Shown here: positions 41,722-51,379 of the stretch, piece by piece
Position numbering within the stretch: position 1 is the first letter of the stretch
Layout: each line of letters begins with the position of its first letter
Assembly: GCF_000518665.1 (NCBI RefSeq)
Contig: NZ_JAEA01000006.1
Coordinates: 124,001-188,000, forward strand
DNA length: 64,000 bases
Origin: Microvirga flocculans ATCC BAA-817
GTDB lineage: Bacteria; Pseudomonadota; Alphaproteobacteria; Rhizobiales; Beijerinckiaceae
Direction of reading: 5' to 3'
Program-made: the position numbers and the translations under genes
Notes under the pieces: generated by a model
The model's input: only the letters and a program-made list of their open reading frames with translations
Databases searched by the model: none
What the model was told of the DNA's origin: nothing

Positions 41722-42507
41722 ATGGCAGAAACCCAAATTGAGTGGACCGACGCCACGTGGAATCCCGTCACGGGATGTTCGATCCTGACGGCGGGCTGTA
41801 CGCATTGCTACGCCATGGAAATGGCCAAACGCCTCGAAGCCATGGGGATCGAGAAGTATAAGGGCCTGACCCGTAGGTCCGGGAAGAGGACTGTCTGGAA
41901 CGGGGTTGTGCGCGAAGATCGCGAAGCCCTCTCAATTCCGCTCCGGTGGAAGAAGCCCCGGAAGATCTTTGTAAACTCGATGAGCGACCTCTTCCATGAT
42001 CGAGTCAGCGACGGGTTTATCCGGGACGTATGGGAGGTGATGCGCCAGACACCGCATCACAATTACCAAATCTTGACCAAGCGCCCAGAGCGGATGGCGA
42101 AGCTCGTTTCAACTCAGATCACAGATATCCTCCCCAATGTCTGGTTAGGAACAAGTGTCGAAGACGCAGAGGTCGTTGGCCGAGTAAACCACCTGCGCGC
42201 TGCCCCTGCGGCCATTCGCTTCATTTCGTTTGAACCCTTGATTGGCCCGGTCGGGAAAGTCGACTTCCGGGGCATCCACTGGGCGATCGTTGGCGGCGAA
42301 AGCGGCAAGTCGGCTCGGCCTATCCGCGAAGAATGGATCGACGAGATCCACGGGCAGTGCCTCAGGGCCGGAACTGCGTTCTTCTTCAAGCAATGGGGTA
42401 CGTGGGGCAAAGATAACAAGCGGCGGTCTAAAAAGGCCAACGGCCGCGAGTATCGGGGGAGAACCTGGGACGAGATGCCCGCGCCTCCACAGGTCTCAGC
42501 GCTTTAA
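41722..42507 (+). CDS. DUF5131 (phage Gp37/Gp68-like) three-Cys-motif protein
   Basis: This 261-residue protein starts with 'IEWTDATWNPVTGCS' and has the three-Cys motif C19-x6-C26-x2-C29 ('TGCS...AGCTHCYA'). 'FVNSMSDLFHDRVSD', 'YQILTKRPERM' and 'NVWLGTSVEDAE' are typical of the DUF5131 family. The motif recalls radical-SAM iron-sulphur ligands, but the enzyme type is unproved. It is 23 bases before a TcmP-type gene, the usual partner of such proteins. Confidence 0.85.
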   Translation: MAETQIEWTDATWNPVTGCSILTAGCTHCYAMEMAKRLEAMGIEKYKGLTRRSGKRTVWNGVVREDREALSIPLRWKKPRKIFVNSMSDLFHDRVSDGFIRDVWEVMRQTPHHNYQILTKRPERMAKLVSTQITDILPNVWLGTSVEDAEVVGRVNHLRAAPAAIRFISFEPLIGPVGKVDFRGIHWAIVGGESGKSARPIREEWIDEIHGQCLRAGTAFFFKQWGTWGKDNKRRSKKANGREYRGRTWDEMPAPPQVSAL

Positions 42508-42530
42508 GGTCGGTCGAAAGGGGCAGCAGA

Positions 42531-43796
42531 GTGGTCGGAAAAAACTATGAATGGGCCGACGGCGCTGTGCTGGAAGACCATTCCCACCGCAAACATAAGA
42601 TCCTGCGGGAATACGTCTTCCAATATATGGATGTCCGCTGCCGGTTGCCGCAGCAGGAACGATTTCGGCTTGCTATTGTTGACGGGTTTGCCGGCGGCGG
42701 CCGATACCAATGCGGAACGCCTGGCTCACCGCTGATCTTCATCGAGGAGTTGAAGCGCGCCACAGAGGCCGTGAACACGCGGCGCGCCGTGCAGGGTCTC
42801 GGCACCATCGAGATTGAGTGCCTTCTGATCCTTAACGACGCCAGTCGAGATGCGATCGAACTGCTCAAGACGCACGTTGGCCCGATGCAGGCAGAGGTGG
42901 CTAGGACTCTGCCGAAGCTGCATTTGGAAATCCAGTATCTCAACGATCCGTTTGAGGGAGCCTATCCGAAGATCAAGGCCTTGTTGGCACAGGGGCGTTA
43001 CCACAACGTTTTATTCAACCTCGACCAATGCGGGCACAGCCACGTAGACCGCGATACGATCTTAGATATCATGCGCACCTACCAGGCCGCTGAGATCTTC
43101 TACACGTTCGTAATCACCTCTCTTCTGGCCTTCCTGAAAAAGGCAAATCCCAAACAACTGCGTTCCCAACTCGAACACGTTGGACTTCGCGACACCGACC
43201 TGGACGCCCTCGACGGCGTGATGAGCCGCAAAGAATGGCTAGGAGCAGCCGAGCGGATCGTCTTCGATGCCTTTCGACTATGCGCACCGTTCGTCAGCCC
43301 GTTTTCCATCAACAATCCAGACGGCTGGCGATACTGGCTTATCCACTTCGCCAATAGAACACGCGCGCGGCAGGTCTACAACGACATCCTCCATAACAAC
43401 AGCAGTGCTCAGGCGCACTTCGGTAGGTCGGGGCTCAACATGCTGTCCTATGATCCGTCACATGATGATGGCCGACTTTACCTTTTCGACGTCTCTGGGC
43501 GCAGCGCGGCAAAGACCCAGCTTCTCGAAGATATTCCGCGCCTTGTGATGGAGTCGGGCGATGTCATGAGCGTCGAGGACTTCTATAGAAGTATATACAA
43601 TATCACGCCTGCTCATACGGATGATGTGCATTCCGCAATCATTGAAAATCCAGACATCGAAGTCATTACGCCGGCAGGAGGCGAGCGTCGCAAGGCCAAT
43701 ACCATTCCTCCTGCCGACGTCATCAAGATAAAGACGCAGCGCAGTTTCTTCCCAGTGTTCTTGAGTGCGTCAAAATCCCGGTCCCAGACTGTGTAG
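42531..43796 (+). CDS. tcmP: Three-Cys-motif partner protein TcmP
   Basis: This 421-residue protein follows the TcmP pattern: 'HKILREYVFQYM', then a Rossmann-like 'LAIVDGFAGGGRYQ', 'GSPLIFIEELKRA' and 'VLFNLDQCGHSHVD' with 'AEIFYTFVITSLLAFL'. TcmP proteins are encoded beside three-Cys-motif proteins, as here. A GTG start at 42531 with AAAGGGG upstream is used. The pair is often found on mobile elements; a role in defence or modification has been supposed but not shown. Codon use is less GC-rich than in the flanks. Confidence 0.85.
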   Translation: MVGKNYEWADGAVLEDHSHRKHKILREYVFQYMDVRCRLPQQERFRLAIVDGFAGGGRYQCGTPGSPLIFIEELKRATEAVNTRRAVQGLGTIEIECLLILNDASRDAIELLKTHVGPMQAEVARTLPKLHLEIQYLNDPFEGAYPKIKALLAQGRYHNVLFNLDQCGHSHVDRDTILDIMRTYQAAEIFYTFVITSLLAFLKKANPKQLRSQLEHVGLRDTDLDALDGVMSRKEWLGAAERIVFDAFRLCAPFVSPFSINNPDGWRYWLIHFANRTRARQVYNDILHNNSSAQAHFGRSGLNMLSYDPSHDDGRLYLFDVSGRSAAKTQLLEDIPRLVMESGDVMSVEDFYRSIYNITPAHTDDVHSAIIENPDIEVITPAGGERRKANTIPPADVIKIKTQRSFFPVFLSASKSRSQTV

Positions 43797-43805
43797 ACGT
43801 AAAGT

Positions 43806-44711
43806 ATGCGTCCTCCCGCTCCAAAGCCCCGCCTCATCGGCTACGCCCGCGTTTCCACGGAGGACCAGGCGCACGATGCCCAACTCGACGAACTGCGCGC
43901 CGCCGGCTGCGAGGTGATCCACCAGGAGCACGGCTCAGGCGCGAGCAGGGCCCGCCCCGTGCTGGCGCGCCTGATCCGCGACATCAAGCCGGGCGAGGTC
44001 TTGGTCGTGGTGCGCCTGGACCGCTTGGCGCGCTCGGTGAGCCACCTCCTCGAGGTGATCGAGACCCTTGAGGCCAAAAGGGCGCATTTCCGCTCCCTGC
44101 ACGATCCGATCGACACCTCGACGCCGCAGGGCATGTTCTCCCTGCAGGTGCTCGGTGCGGTCGCGCAGCTCGAGCGTTCGCTGATCGCGGAGCGTACCAA
44201 GGCCGGGATCGCGGCCGCCAAGGCGCGCGGCCGCCTGCCCGGCAACCCCGGCATGCGCGAGCGCCGGCCGGAAGCCATCCGCAAGATCGCCCTCGCCCGC
44301 GAGAAGGTCTACATCGACCAGCTCGTCGCCACGTCGGACCAGTGGATGCCCACCGTGCGCCGGATGCGGCCGCACCATCCCTGGGAGGACGTGGTGCACG
44401 CCCTCAAGGCCGCCGGCCAGTCATGGACGGTTGACCGGCTGCGGCGTGCTGTCGGCAAGATGGTGTCCCAGCACATGGCCGACCCCGCCCTGCTCAAGCC
44501 CGCCTCCCGCAAGGGCCCGCAGCACCGCCTCATGAACCTCGTGGCCGGCATCGCCATGGCCGATCCGACCCTCTCCCTCCGCGAGATTGCAGCGCAGCTG
44601 GAGCGCATGCACGAGCGGACCCCTCGCGGCGGCCGCCAGTGGTCAGCGTCGTCGGTGAAGAAGCAGCTCGACCTGGCGAGGAAGCACGGGCTTGCGCCCC
44701 CTCCTCTGTGA
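43806..44711 (+). CDS. Serine recombinase (resolvase/invertase family)
   Basis: This 301-residue recombinase has an N-terminal resolvase domain: 'LIGYARVSTEDQ' with nucleophile Ser17, 'VVRLDRLARSVSHLLEVIE' and 'VAQLERSLIAERTKAG'. The C-terminal ~140 residues are longer than in Tn3 resolvases and include helical 'ALKAAGQSWTVDRLRRAVGKM' and 'LREIAAQLERMHE' stretches, probably DNA-binding. It is nine bases after tcmP. Its partner sites were not found. Confidence 0.9.
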   Translation: MRPPAPKPRLIGYARVSTEDQAHDAQLDELRAAGCEVIHQEHGSGASRARPVLARLIRDIKPGEVLVVVRLDRLARSVSHLLEVIETLEAKRAHFRSLHDPIDTSTPQGMFSLQVLGAVAQLERSLIAERTKAGIAAAKARGRLPGNPGMRERRPEAIRKIALAREKVYIDQLVATSDQWMPTVRRMRPHHPWEDVVHALKAAGQSWTVDRLRRAVGKMVSQHMADPALLKPASRKGPQHRLMNLVAGIAMADPTLSLREIAAQLERMHERTPRGGRQWSASSVKKQLDLARKHGLAPPPL

Positions 44712-44809
44712 GGGCCCTTGCCTCTGCATGAATCCAGGAACTAGGAAAGCCCGCCGCTTTGGAATACCAGGACCGGTTCGCTTGGAGCCAGGCCTCTTGA
44801 GGAGTTTGG

Positions 44810-45832
44810 ATGTTCGTCGTACCCCCGCCGCCGGTCAACGAGGCAGCACGGCTCGAGTTTCTCTTCTCCTGCGGGATCTTGGACACGCTCAAGGACGAGC
44901 GCTTTGACCGGCTGACGCGCCTTGCCGCCCGGTTCTACGGCGCGGATGTCGCCTTCCTCGGCTTCGTCGACGACCGGTACCAATGGATGAAGTCCGTGAG
45001 CGCCGACGGCGTCGGTCCCTGGATCGAGCGGGACAAGAGCGTCTGCCAGATCGTGATCGCGTCCGGTCGACCGCTCGTTTTCGGCGACATGCAGTCTGAC
45101 CCGCGGCTCCAAGGACACCCGATCGTCCCTCATCTCCCCTTCCGCTTCTACGCCGGGGTTCCGCTGTTGACCGAGGACGGTGCGGCGGTGGCCTCGCTCT
45201 GCGTGCTCAAGCGGGAGGCGCAGGATTCCTCTGCGGTCGACCTTGAGCCTCTGAGCGATCTCGCGGCCATCGCTATGGACGAACTGGAGCTGTTCCGGCG
45301 CAACCGCGAGCTTGCCCGCCTCGCCGAGACATGTCCGCTGACGGGCCTCGTGAACCGGCGCGGCTTCGACGCGGCGCTCGACCGGGCGGTCCGCCGGGCC
45401 CGGCGGACACGAACACCGCTGTCCCTGCTGCTTCTCGACTTGGATCATTTCAAGCGCCTCAACGACACGCTCGGGCATCAGGCGGGCGATGATGCGCTGC
45501 GCCGCTTCGGCACCATCCTCGGCGCGGCGTCTCGCCGGCCGGATGACGTCGCCGCCCGCTATGGCGGCGAGGAGTTCGCGCTGATCCTGCCCGACACCGA
45601 TGCGGCGGGAGCCGTCGAGGTCGCCGGCAGGGTCCGACAGGCGCTCGTGAGCGCGGCGATCTCGCACCCTGAGGGGATCGGAGGGCTGATGACTGCCAGC
45701 ATTGGCATTGCCACTGCGCCACCTGCTGCCCTGTCCGATCCGGACACTCTCCTCTCCCAGGCGGACGCAGCACTGTACCGGGCCAAGCACTCCGGCCGCG
45801 ACCGCTATTGTATGAGCGCCCGCGCGTCTTGA
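44810..45832 (+). CDS. GAF-GGDEF diguanylate cyclase
   Basis: This 340-residue protein has a GAF domain at ~20-160 and a GGDEF domain from ~175. The active site is G252-G-E-E-F256, and an inhibitory RxxD motif (R243-P-D-D246) lies the expected five residues before it. It should make cyclic di-GMP with product feedback. No EAL domain or membrane segment is seen. It stands alone between the serine recombinase and the tyrosine-recombinase module. Confidence 0.92.
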   Translation: MFVVPPPPVNEAARLEFLFSCGILDTLKDERFDRLTRLAARFYGADVAFLGFVDDRYQWMKSVSADGVGPWIERDKSVCQIVIASGRPLVFGDMQSDPRLQGHPIVPHLPFRFYAGVPLLTEDGAAVASLCVLKREAQDSSAVDLEPLSDLAAIAMDELELFRRNRELARLAETCPLTGLVNRRGFDAALDRAVRRARRTRTPLSLLLLDLDHFKRLNDTLGHQAGDDALRRFGTILGAASRRPDDVAARYGGEEFALILPDTDAAGAVEVAGRVRQALVSAAISHPEGIGGLMTASIGIATAPPAALSDPDTLLSQADAALYRAKHSGRDRYCMSARAS

Positions 45833-46398
45833 CACGCCCTCCTGGAGCGTCGGCCGTTCGAACCAGCTTGGCGCGACTAAGCTCGTCCCGGAGGCGAAGC
45901 TGGCCCGAGTTGCGCAGCCGGGGGAATGAAGCGGTGCGCCCTCTCACCCTTCCGGAGAGCTTTTCTTTAGCTGAGGTCAGCGTACCCTAACCTTCGGTCT
46001 CTCCCGGCTTGTCCGCTGGACTGCCGCGATCTCGAGGCCACGACGCCGGCCGATCCAGGTGGCTCCCCGAGCTCCGGTCGTGCCGGCGTCGTCGCGTGTG
46101 CTCAGCGCTCTGCCGAGACGAACAACATGGTCGGCCGCTCAACCTCGTCGGTCAGCTCCGGCATCGCCGCGAGCGGGTCGGCAGTCGGAGCCGCTCCCCA
46201 CGTCTCGGATCGCGAAGCCGGCGTGATCAACGTGTTCAGGGGCGTCCCCTAGTTTGAGAGTGTGTCGGCACGACCTTACCTTGCCGTAACGGAGGTTCTG
46301 TTTCGGCGGCTCACCCGCAAGATCGACCGCCGTTGCTCCAAAGCTTCTTCGTTTCGACGTTTCGCGCCGCCTCCGCCGCTACGCTGTCGACCCTAGGC
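45833..46398. other. Intergenic region left of the recombinase module
   Basis: About 566 bases between the diguanylate cyclase and the last gene of the leftward module. No gene was recognised. It was checked for the missing 3' end of the interrupted ligase gene and that was not seen. Confidence 0.35.
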
Positions 46399-46887
46399 TT
46401 ATCGAGGGGACTTGGTCGACGTCGACCCGACAGGCGGCGGGACCGGTAATTTATGGGCTTTCGCCAAGTCCTCTAGGAGAACGATCCGGCGTTCACGCTG
46501 GTCGAGGAGGCCGATCAAGGAGGCGTTCTGGACCCGAAGGGCATCGTTCTCGCGCCGCAGGACCGCCAGCGCGGCCTCGAGGTCGCCCAGCCGCCCGCGC
46601 TTGGACTTCCTCAACCGCAGCTCGATGTTTCGTAGCGCCTGTTGGTACCGTTCGGTGAGATCCGGATACTTCCCGACGTTCGGCCGGTCGATCAGGGGGT
46701 CGGACCACTGGGCGAGGCTCCCGTCGGGCCCTCCCCAACGGCGCAGCGCCGCATGGGTCTTGGGAACTTCGCGTCCCTCCGGCACCCCTTCTGCCGCCCA
46801 ACCTTCCAGGATCTCGACCTTGGCCCGGAATGCCTCCAGGACCCGGCGCTGTTTCTCCTCAGGTGACTCGCTGCGGCTCATGGTCAT
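46399..46887 (-). CDS. TnpC-like small coiled-coil protein of the recombinase module
   Basis: This 162-residue hydrophilic protein has a C-terminal coiled coil ('RLGDLEAALAVLRRENDALRVQNASLIGLLDQRERRI') and an N-terminal helical half. It overlaps the 816-residue recombinase gene by an ATGA junction and is its probable accessory factor. The position and form match TnpC of Tn554-like modules. Confidence 0.7.
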   Translation of the reverse strand: MTMSRSESPEEKQRRVLEAFRAKVEILEGWAAEGVPEGREVPKTHAALRRWGGPDGSLAQWSDPLIDRPNVGKYPDLTERYQQALRNIELRLRKSKRGRLGDLEAALAVLRRENDALRVQNASLIGLLDQRERRIVLLEDLAKAHKLPVPPPVGSTSTKSPR

Positions 46888-49334
46888 CCCCGGTGCTTTC
46901 CGTGGACGGCCGCCTTCGCGGCGGCGACCTTCGCCTTGAGCGAATCGAGCTTGGCTTTCGCCGCCACGCGGCTTGGCTCCGTGGGCGCCTTCTCGGCGGC
47001 GGCAGCGATCCGGTCGACCCTCCGGTTGATGACCGTCACGTTCTCGCCAAACGCGACGCAATGGCGGCATGCGAGGCAATCCTCCGTCGACGCGAACGCG
47101 TAGTCCGGCCGGTAATCGCCGTCCGGGCTCACCTCCTCTGCCTTGTTGCGGAGGCAGACGGCGTCCGCCAGGTCGGACGGGTCGCCGGGCCGGCAGCCGC
47201 AGTGAGTGTGCCGTCCCGGATGCGGCTCAATGTACCTGTTAGGAGCGGCGTCGCGCAGCAGCCGGACCAGCGCCTCGCGTTCCCGGTCCGGCGAGAGGTT
47301 CGAGCGGCCGCTGATCAGCACGGAGCGGCGCGCGCTCTCGATCATTTTTTCCAACTCGTCATAGAGCGCCGCCGCGCCGAGGCCGATGGGGCTCTCGGCC
47401 CCGTCGTACATGTCCAGGACGCGCTCGACGAAGGCGTCCTGCCGCACGTCTTCGTGCTCGCGCGCCCGCTCTTCAAGGCTGATCAATGCCGCCCGGGCCG
47501 ACGTGAGGACGGCGTCCTGCCCTGGCTGCTCCATCTCCTCCGCGCTTCTCAGGCGTGCGTCGATCACCTCCCGCAGCCGCGTCAGCGCGCCGGGGATGGC
47601 CTCCGTGATGTAGCGCCGGGTCATCTCGGGGTCGAAGTGCAGCAGGAAGCGGCTCAACGCGTCGAGCGAGGAAAAGCGGTTACCGTGATAGTAGTAGACG
47701 GAGAAGGCGCGGCGCAGCTGGTGCGGAGCGAATTTCCAGGCGACACCGTCGTTCGACTTGCCCGCCCCGACCACCTCCGCGAAGTCGTTCAACGTGAAGC
47801 GGAGGGCGGTTTCGATGTAGACGCGGCCCTGGTCCTCGTCGCTGACTTGCGTCAGAGAGGGCCTGTGGATCTTCACGAGCCAGTTCTTCCCTGTGCGTTC
47901 CCGCGCCGACTCGCTGAGCTCCTCCAGCAGCCGGACGGCCACGGCCACCATGGCGGGGACGGGGATCTGCTCGATGTCCCGGATCGTCTTCTCGATGTAG
48001 CTCGACAGCCACCAGGCTCCGAACGGGTCCTTCACGGTGCAGCCGGCCTGGAGGCTGCGCACCTCGTCCCGTCGACGTGCCGACAACCCGGCGATCAGGA
48101 CAAGGCACGCGGTGACTAAATGGCCGAGCGCCTCCTCCAGCATCATCCCGTCGCCATGATGATTGTTGCGGCCCGCGCGCCGCCACTGGGGCACGAGGCG
48201 CGGCACGCCCGGTCGGCTGGGCGGGAGGTGCTCGGCGATGATGGCCTCGACCGCCTCCCGGAACGCCGCCATCCTCTTCTTCTGCTTGCTGATCTTGCCC
48301 GGATCGCCCTGCACCTCACGCGCCAGCCTGCAGATCGTCAGGATGGGACCGGAGTAATCGAGGACCCATCGGGCCGCGCCATCAAGCAGGGCCAGCCATT
48401 GCTCAGGTCCTGGGGTTCTGGTTCGCCCTCCCCCCACGCCGGGCGTCCGGCCTATTTGGCGGGCCCGTGTGATAAGGCTCACCTTCTCGAAAGGGTCGAA
48501 GGTGATTGGGTCGTGCGGAAGGAGGCCGATGTCCGAAAGATAGGCCAGCCGTTTCCATGCAGTGAGCGCACGCACCACGGAACTCACGGAGGGCTGCGGC
48601 GTGCCCGAACCACCGTCTTGGCCCTCTGGCTCTCCAGGATTACGGTCTTCCGCCTGACTGAAATAGATTTCAGGATTCGTGCGTTCGATGAGGGACATGA
48701 GACGCGGGTACATCCACGGCGAGATGAGCATCTGCCGGGGTATCCCGAGCCACGCCGCTAACGCTTCAAAGTCGACCCGCGTGGTCGAGTGGATGAAGTA
48801 TGTGGGCCACGACCATTGCCGGTTTTGGAGCTGCGCCTCAAGCTGGCGAAGGCGGTCCTCCATCGGGACGAGGGCCACCACCCCCTGCCGCAGGCGATCA
48901 CAGTAATCGTCGAATAAGGACGGCGTGATCTGCCGCATTTCAGTGAGACCGAGCGCCAGCCTCCAGCGGACGATCCAGAACACATGCCGGAGCTTTTCAG
49001 CGAGCGCTTTGGCAGTGTCCATGGCCATGTACTGGCCCCGCATGGCTTCGATCGCGATGATCTTCGCCGTGAGGAGGTCGCGGGCGAGAGGCTGGTCCGT
49101 GAGGAGAACGCCACCGAAGTCGACGGGTTGGGCGAAGTCCAAGGGAAGCTCAGGGTCGAGGACCTTGTCGGGGTCTTCGCTCCGGATGATCCAGTAATTG
49201 TGGCGCAGGTCTGAAGCTTCCCCAGTGAACTCCTCATTCGAGGTGAAACTCGGCTTGGTTGACACCAGCCATTTGGGGCGGCCGTAACTCTGGAGCACCC
49301 AGTCATGATCGGCATGGGAGAACGCAACGGCCAT
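46884..49334 (-). CDS. Large tyrosine recombinase (TnpB-like)
   Basis: This 816-residue protein carries the tyrosine-recombinase residues: Arg near 420 in 'GLSARRRDEVRSL', H-x-L-R near 538-541 in 'PHQLRRAF', and Tyr near 576 in 'MTRRYI'. The C-terminal ~100 residues include a cysteine-rich block ('HCGCRPGD', 'DCLACRHC') like a zinc ribbon. It begins two bases from the stop of the 648-residue recombinase. It should cut and join DNA with its partners during integration and excision. Confidence 0.8.
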   Translation of the reverse strand: MAVAFSHADHDWVLQSYGRPKWLVSTKPSFTSNEEFTGEASDLRHNYWIIRSEDPDKVLDPELPLDFAQPVDFGGVLLTDQPLARDLLTAKIIAIEAMRGQYMAMDTAKALAEKLRHVFWIVRWRLALGLTEMRQITPSLFDDYCDRLRQGVVALVPMEDRLRQLEAQLQNRQWSWPTYFIHSTTRVDFEALAAWLGIPRQMLISPWMYPRLMSLIERTNPEIYFSQAEDRNPGEPEGQDGGSGTPQPSVSSVVRALTAWKRLAYLSDIGLLPHDPITFDPFEKVSLITRARQIGRTPGVGGGRTRTPGPEQWLALLDGAARWVLDYSGPILTICRLAREVQGDPGKISKQKKRMAAFREAVEAIIAEHLPPSRPGVPRLVPQWRRAGRNNHHGDGMMLEEALGHLVTACLVLIAGLSARRRDEVRSLQAGCTVKDPFGAWWLSSYIEKTIRDIEQIPVPAMVAVAVRLLEELSESARERTGKNWLVKIHRPSLTQVSDEDQGRVYIETALRFTLNDFAEVVGAGKSNDGVAWKFAPHQLRRAFSVYYYHGNRFSSLDALSRFLLHFDPEMTRRYITEAIPGALTRLREVIDARLRSAEEMEQPGQDAVLTSARAALISLEERAREHEDVRQDAFVERVLDMYDGAESPIGLGAAALYDELEKMIESARRSVLISGRSNLSPDREREALVRLLRDAAPNRYIEPHPGRHTHCGCRPGDPSDLADAVCLRNKAEEVSPDGDYRPDYAFASTEDCLACRHCVAFGENVTVINRRVDRIAAAAEKAPTEPSRVAAKAKLDSLKAKVAAAKAAVHGKHRG

Positions 49335-49335
49335 C

Positions 49336-51282
49336 TCAGTCCTCCAAGCTCGGGAGCGCTATGTCTTGGGATCTCAGCGCCAGGGAAGCCTGCCGCGCGG
49401 CCTGCCAGTACCGCGGCCCGAGATGCTTGCGGAAGAGCTCCCGACCGATGGCCTTCACCAGCGCCAGGAGCGGAAGGAACTCAAGCCTAAAGCGGGCGCG
49501 GTTCGGGTAATGGGCCTGCATTTCGCGAAGCTTCCGGTGGATCAGGTAGAGTTCGCCGAGGCGCTCATCGTCCGGCTCGAAACGCAGCGCAGGAGGAGCC
49601 GGTCCCGCGTCGTCCGAGACCTCGTCGAGAAGGCCGAGCGCCGCAGTGATGCCCGCGGTGTCGGCCGTTCGGCGCAGGCGCGCGAGGTCCGCCGCCGGCC
49701 TGTCGAGCTGCAGGGCGACATGCTCCTGATTTAGATCACGGACTACGATCGCCTCCATAGCGTCTTGGAACTGCCGGATGCTGGCGTCCAGCTCCGCGTT
49801 CACCACCGGCGTGTTCAGGTAGTGTGGCATCAGCACCGACGAGCTGGCATGCCCCGCCGCCACCCTGACGGCGTCGATCGAGCCGGTCTCTTGCCGCCGA
49901 ATGATCAAGAAGGTTTTCCGAACGGCCTTGAAGTTGAAGCCGGGACGGGCCAGGACGGAGTTCTTCGGATAGACGTCGGCCTGGATCGCTCGCGTACCCG
50001 ACGCATAGGTTCTCGGCTGGACATTGCCATTGATGAAGATCCAGAACCGATCGCCGAAGAGGTCGTGTGAGAAATGCCCGAACTCGGCTCTGAGGGCGTT
50101 TGCCATTCGCGCGTAGCGGTCGAGGATGTCCGCAGCCGAGAGCACACTGCCGTCGCCCGCTGCTTCGAGACAGGCGTAACCGTCGAATTGGCGATCAGGA
50201 TCATAGGCCTCTATGGTTCGGTCCCAATGATCAAGGGCAACGCGAAGCCTGCCTTCGTCCAGCTGATGGTTCTCGCCGAGGAAGGCCAAGACATGGTGCC
50301 CGGCACGACGCTTGAAGCTTTCGATGAAGGACGGCGCGGCAACATACGAGCCTCCGGCGGAGCGGAAGACGAAAGGATCCTGGTCGAGGTCCCGCGCGGG
50401 CTGGAGGTTCCAGCCGGTATCGCAGATCAGGACGCCCAGAGCACCGATCATCGCGGGGGCCAAGGGCCCGAAGCAGCCGCGGTAGGCCATATTCATCACC
50501 GCGAGTTGGTCCCACAATCCTGCCGTATCGAAATGTCCGGCTCGGTACCATAATGCTGGGTCGCGTGGCAGGACGTATTCGGCGACCCGCCTTGGAAGCC
50601 TGAAGGACCCGGTCTCGCGAATATGATCTCGGAAGACCAAGAGCCCGTTGCGCAAGGCCTCGCGGGCTTGTGGATCTTGGTCCGGCATAGGCGGGTCGCC
50701 TCGGAGGAGGCTCTGCCCAAGGTTGAATAGTTCCTCGTAGTAGAGGAATAGCGAGATGAAGGACGAACGGACGAGCTCCATGGCGCGGCGTTCACGCTCG
50801 TACCCCTCATAGCCTTCCAGCTCGGGCCAGTCGGCGGTTCCCAAGCTTGGGAACTCCTTGGTCGGAGGGGTGCCCACCCGGATCCATTTTCGGCTGAAGT
50901 TCTCCGGGACGCCGCGCACCCCTCGGTCCCTGAGGATTTCCAAGGCATGCCTGAGGGTATGGGCCCGGCTCACCCGGGTGCCTTCCGTCAGGTGGGTGGT
51001 CTCGGAAACCCTGTAGCTATCGCGCCACTGGTTCAGGACGTCGACGAAAGCACGCTCGTGTGACATTCCGTCGGGAAATAGGCTTTCGACGTTCTCTCCC
51101 TCTGCACCGACAAAGCAGCGGCGAACCCGATCGGCGAGGCTGTCTGGTTCCGCTTCGATGAGCCACTCGAGGAAAGGGATGATCCCGTAGCGCTGGGCGT
51201 AGGTCATGTGAGAGACGGCCTCGACCATCTCTGGTCCAAAGCAGTCCTGCCACCTCACCGACGTGTCCATCATAACCGCCAC
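49336..51282 (-). CDS. Tyrosine recombinase-like protein (first gene of the module)
   Basis: In this 648-residue protein the C-terminal third has a recombinase-type 'FKAVRKTFLI' (Arg near 453) and 'AGHASSSVLMPHYLN' (Tyr near 483). The first catalytic Arg is not apparent; 'DTGWNLQP' stands where R would be expected. It may thus be an architectural partner, or use another residue. An in-frame ATG four codons later is possible. It lies beside the element end that interrupts the ligase gene. Confidence 0.75.
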   Translation of the reverse strand: MAVMMDTSVRWQDCFGPEMVEAVSHMTYAQRYGIIPFLEWLIEAEPDSLADRVRRCFVGAEGENVESLFPDGMSHERAFVDVLNQWRDSYRVSETTHLTEGTRVSRAHTLRHALEILRDRGVRGVPENFSRKWIRVGTPPTKEFPSLGTADWPELEGYEGYERERRAMELVRSSFISLFLYYEELFNLGQSLLRGDPPMPDQDPQAREALRNGLLVFRDHIRETGSFRLPRRVAEYVLPRDPALWYRAGHFDTAGLWDQLAVMNMAYRGCFGPLAPAMIGALGVLICDTGWNLQPARDLDQDPFVFRSAGGSYVAAPSFIESFKRRAGHHVLAFLGENHQLDEGRLRVALDHWDRTIEAYDPDRQFDGYACLEAAGDGSVLSAADILDRYARMANALRAEFGHFSHDLFGDRFWIFINGNVQPRTYASGTRAIQADVYPKNSVLARPGFNFKAVRKTFLIIRRQETGSIDAVRVAAGHASSSVLMPHYLNTPVVNAELDASIRQFQDAMEAIVVRDLNQEHVALQLDRPAADLARLRRTADTAGITAALGLLDEVSDDAGPAPPALRFEPDDERLGELYLIHRKLREMQAHYPNRARFRLEFLPLLALVKAIGRELFRKHLGPRYWQAARQASLALRSQDIALPSLED

Positions 51283-51379
51283 AGCGTTTCCTCCTGCAGT
51301 TGCGAGGGGAAATGCCGCGTGTCGCCAAGGCGCCTTCCTTCGCAGAAGGAAGCGTGACAGCCGGAAAAGCCTACGTCAA

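Noticed and set aside
45833..46398. Second half of the interrupted ligase gene at the left of the recombinase genes
   Set aside because: Neither strand encodes the GEMVSL-type continuation.
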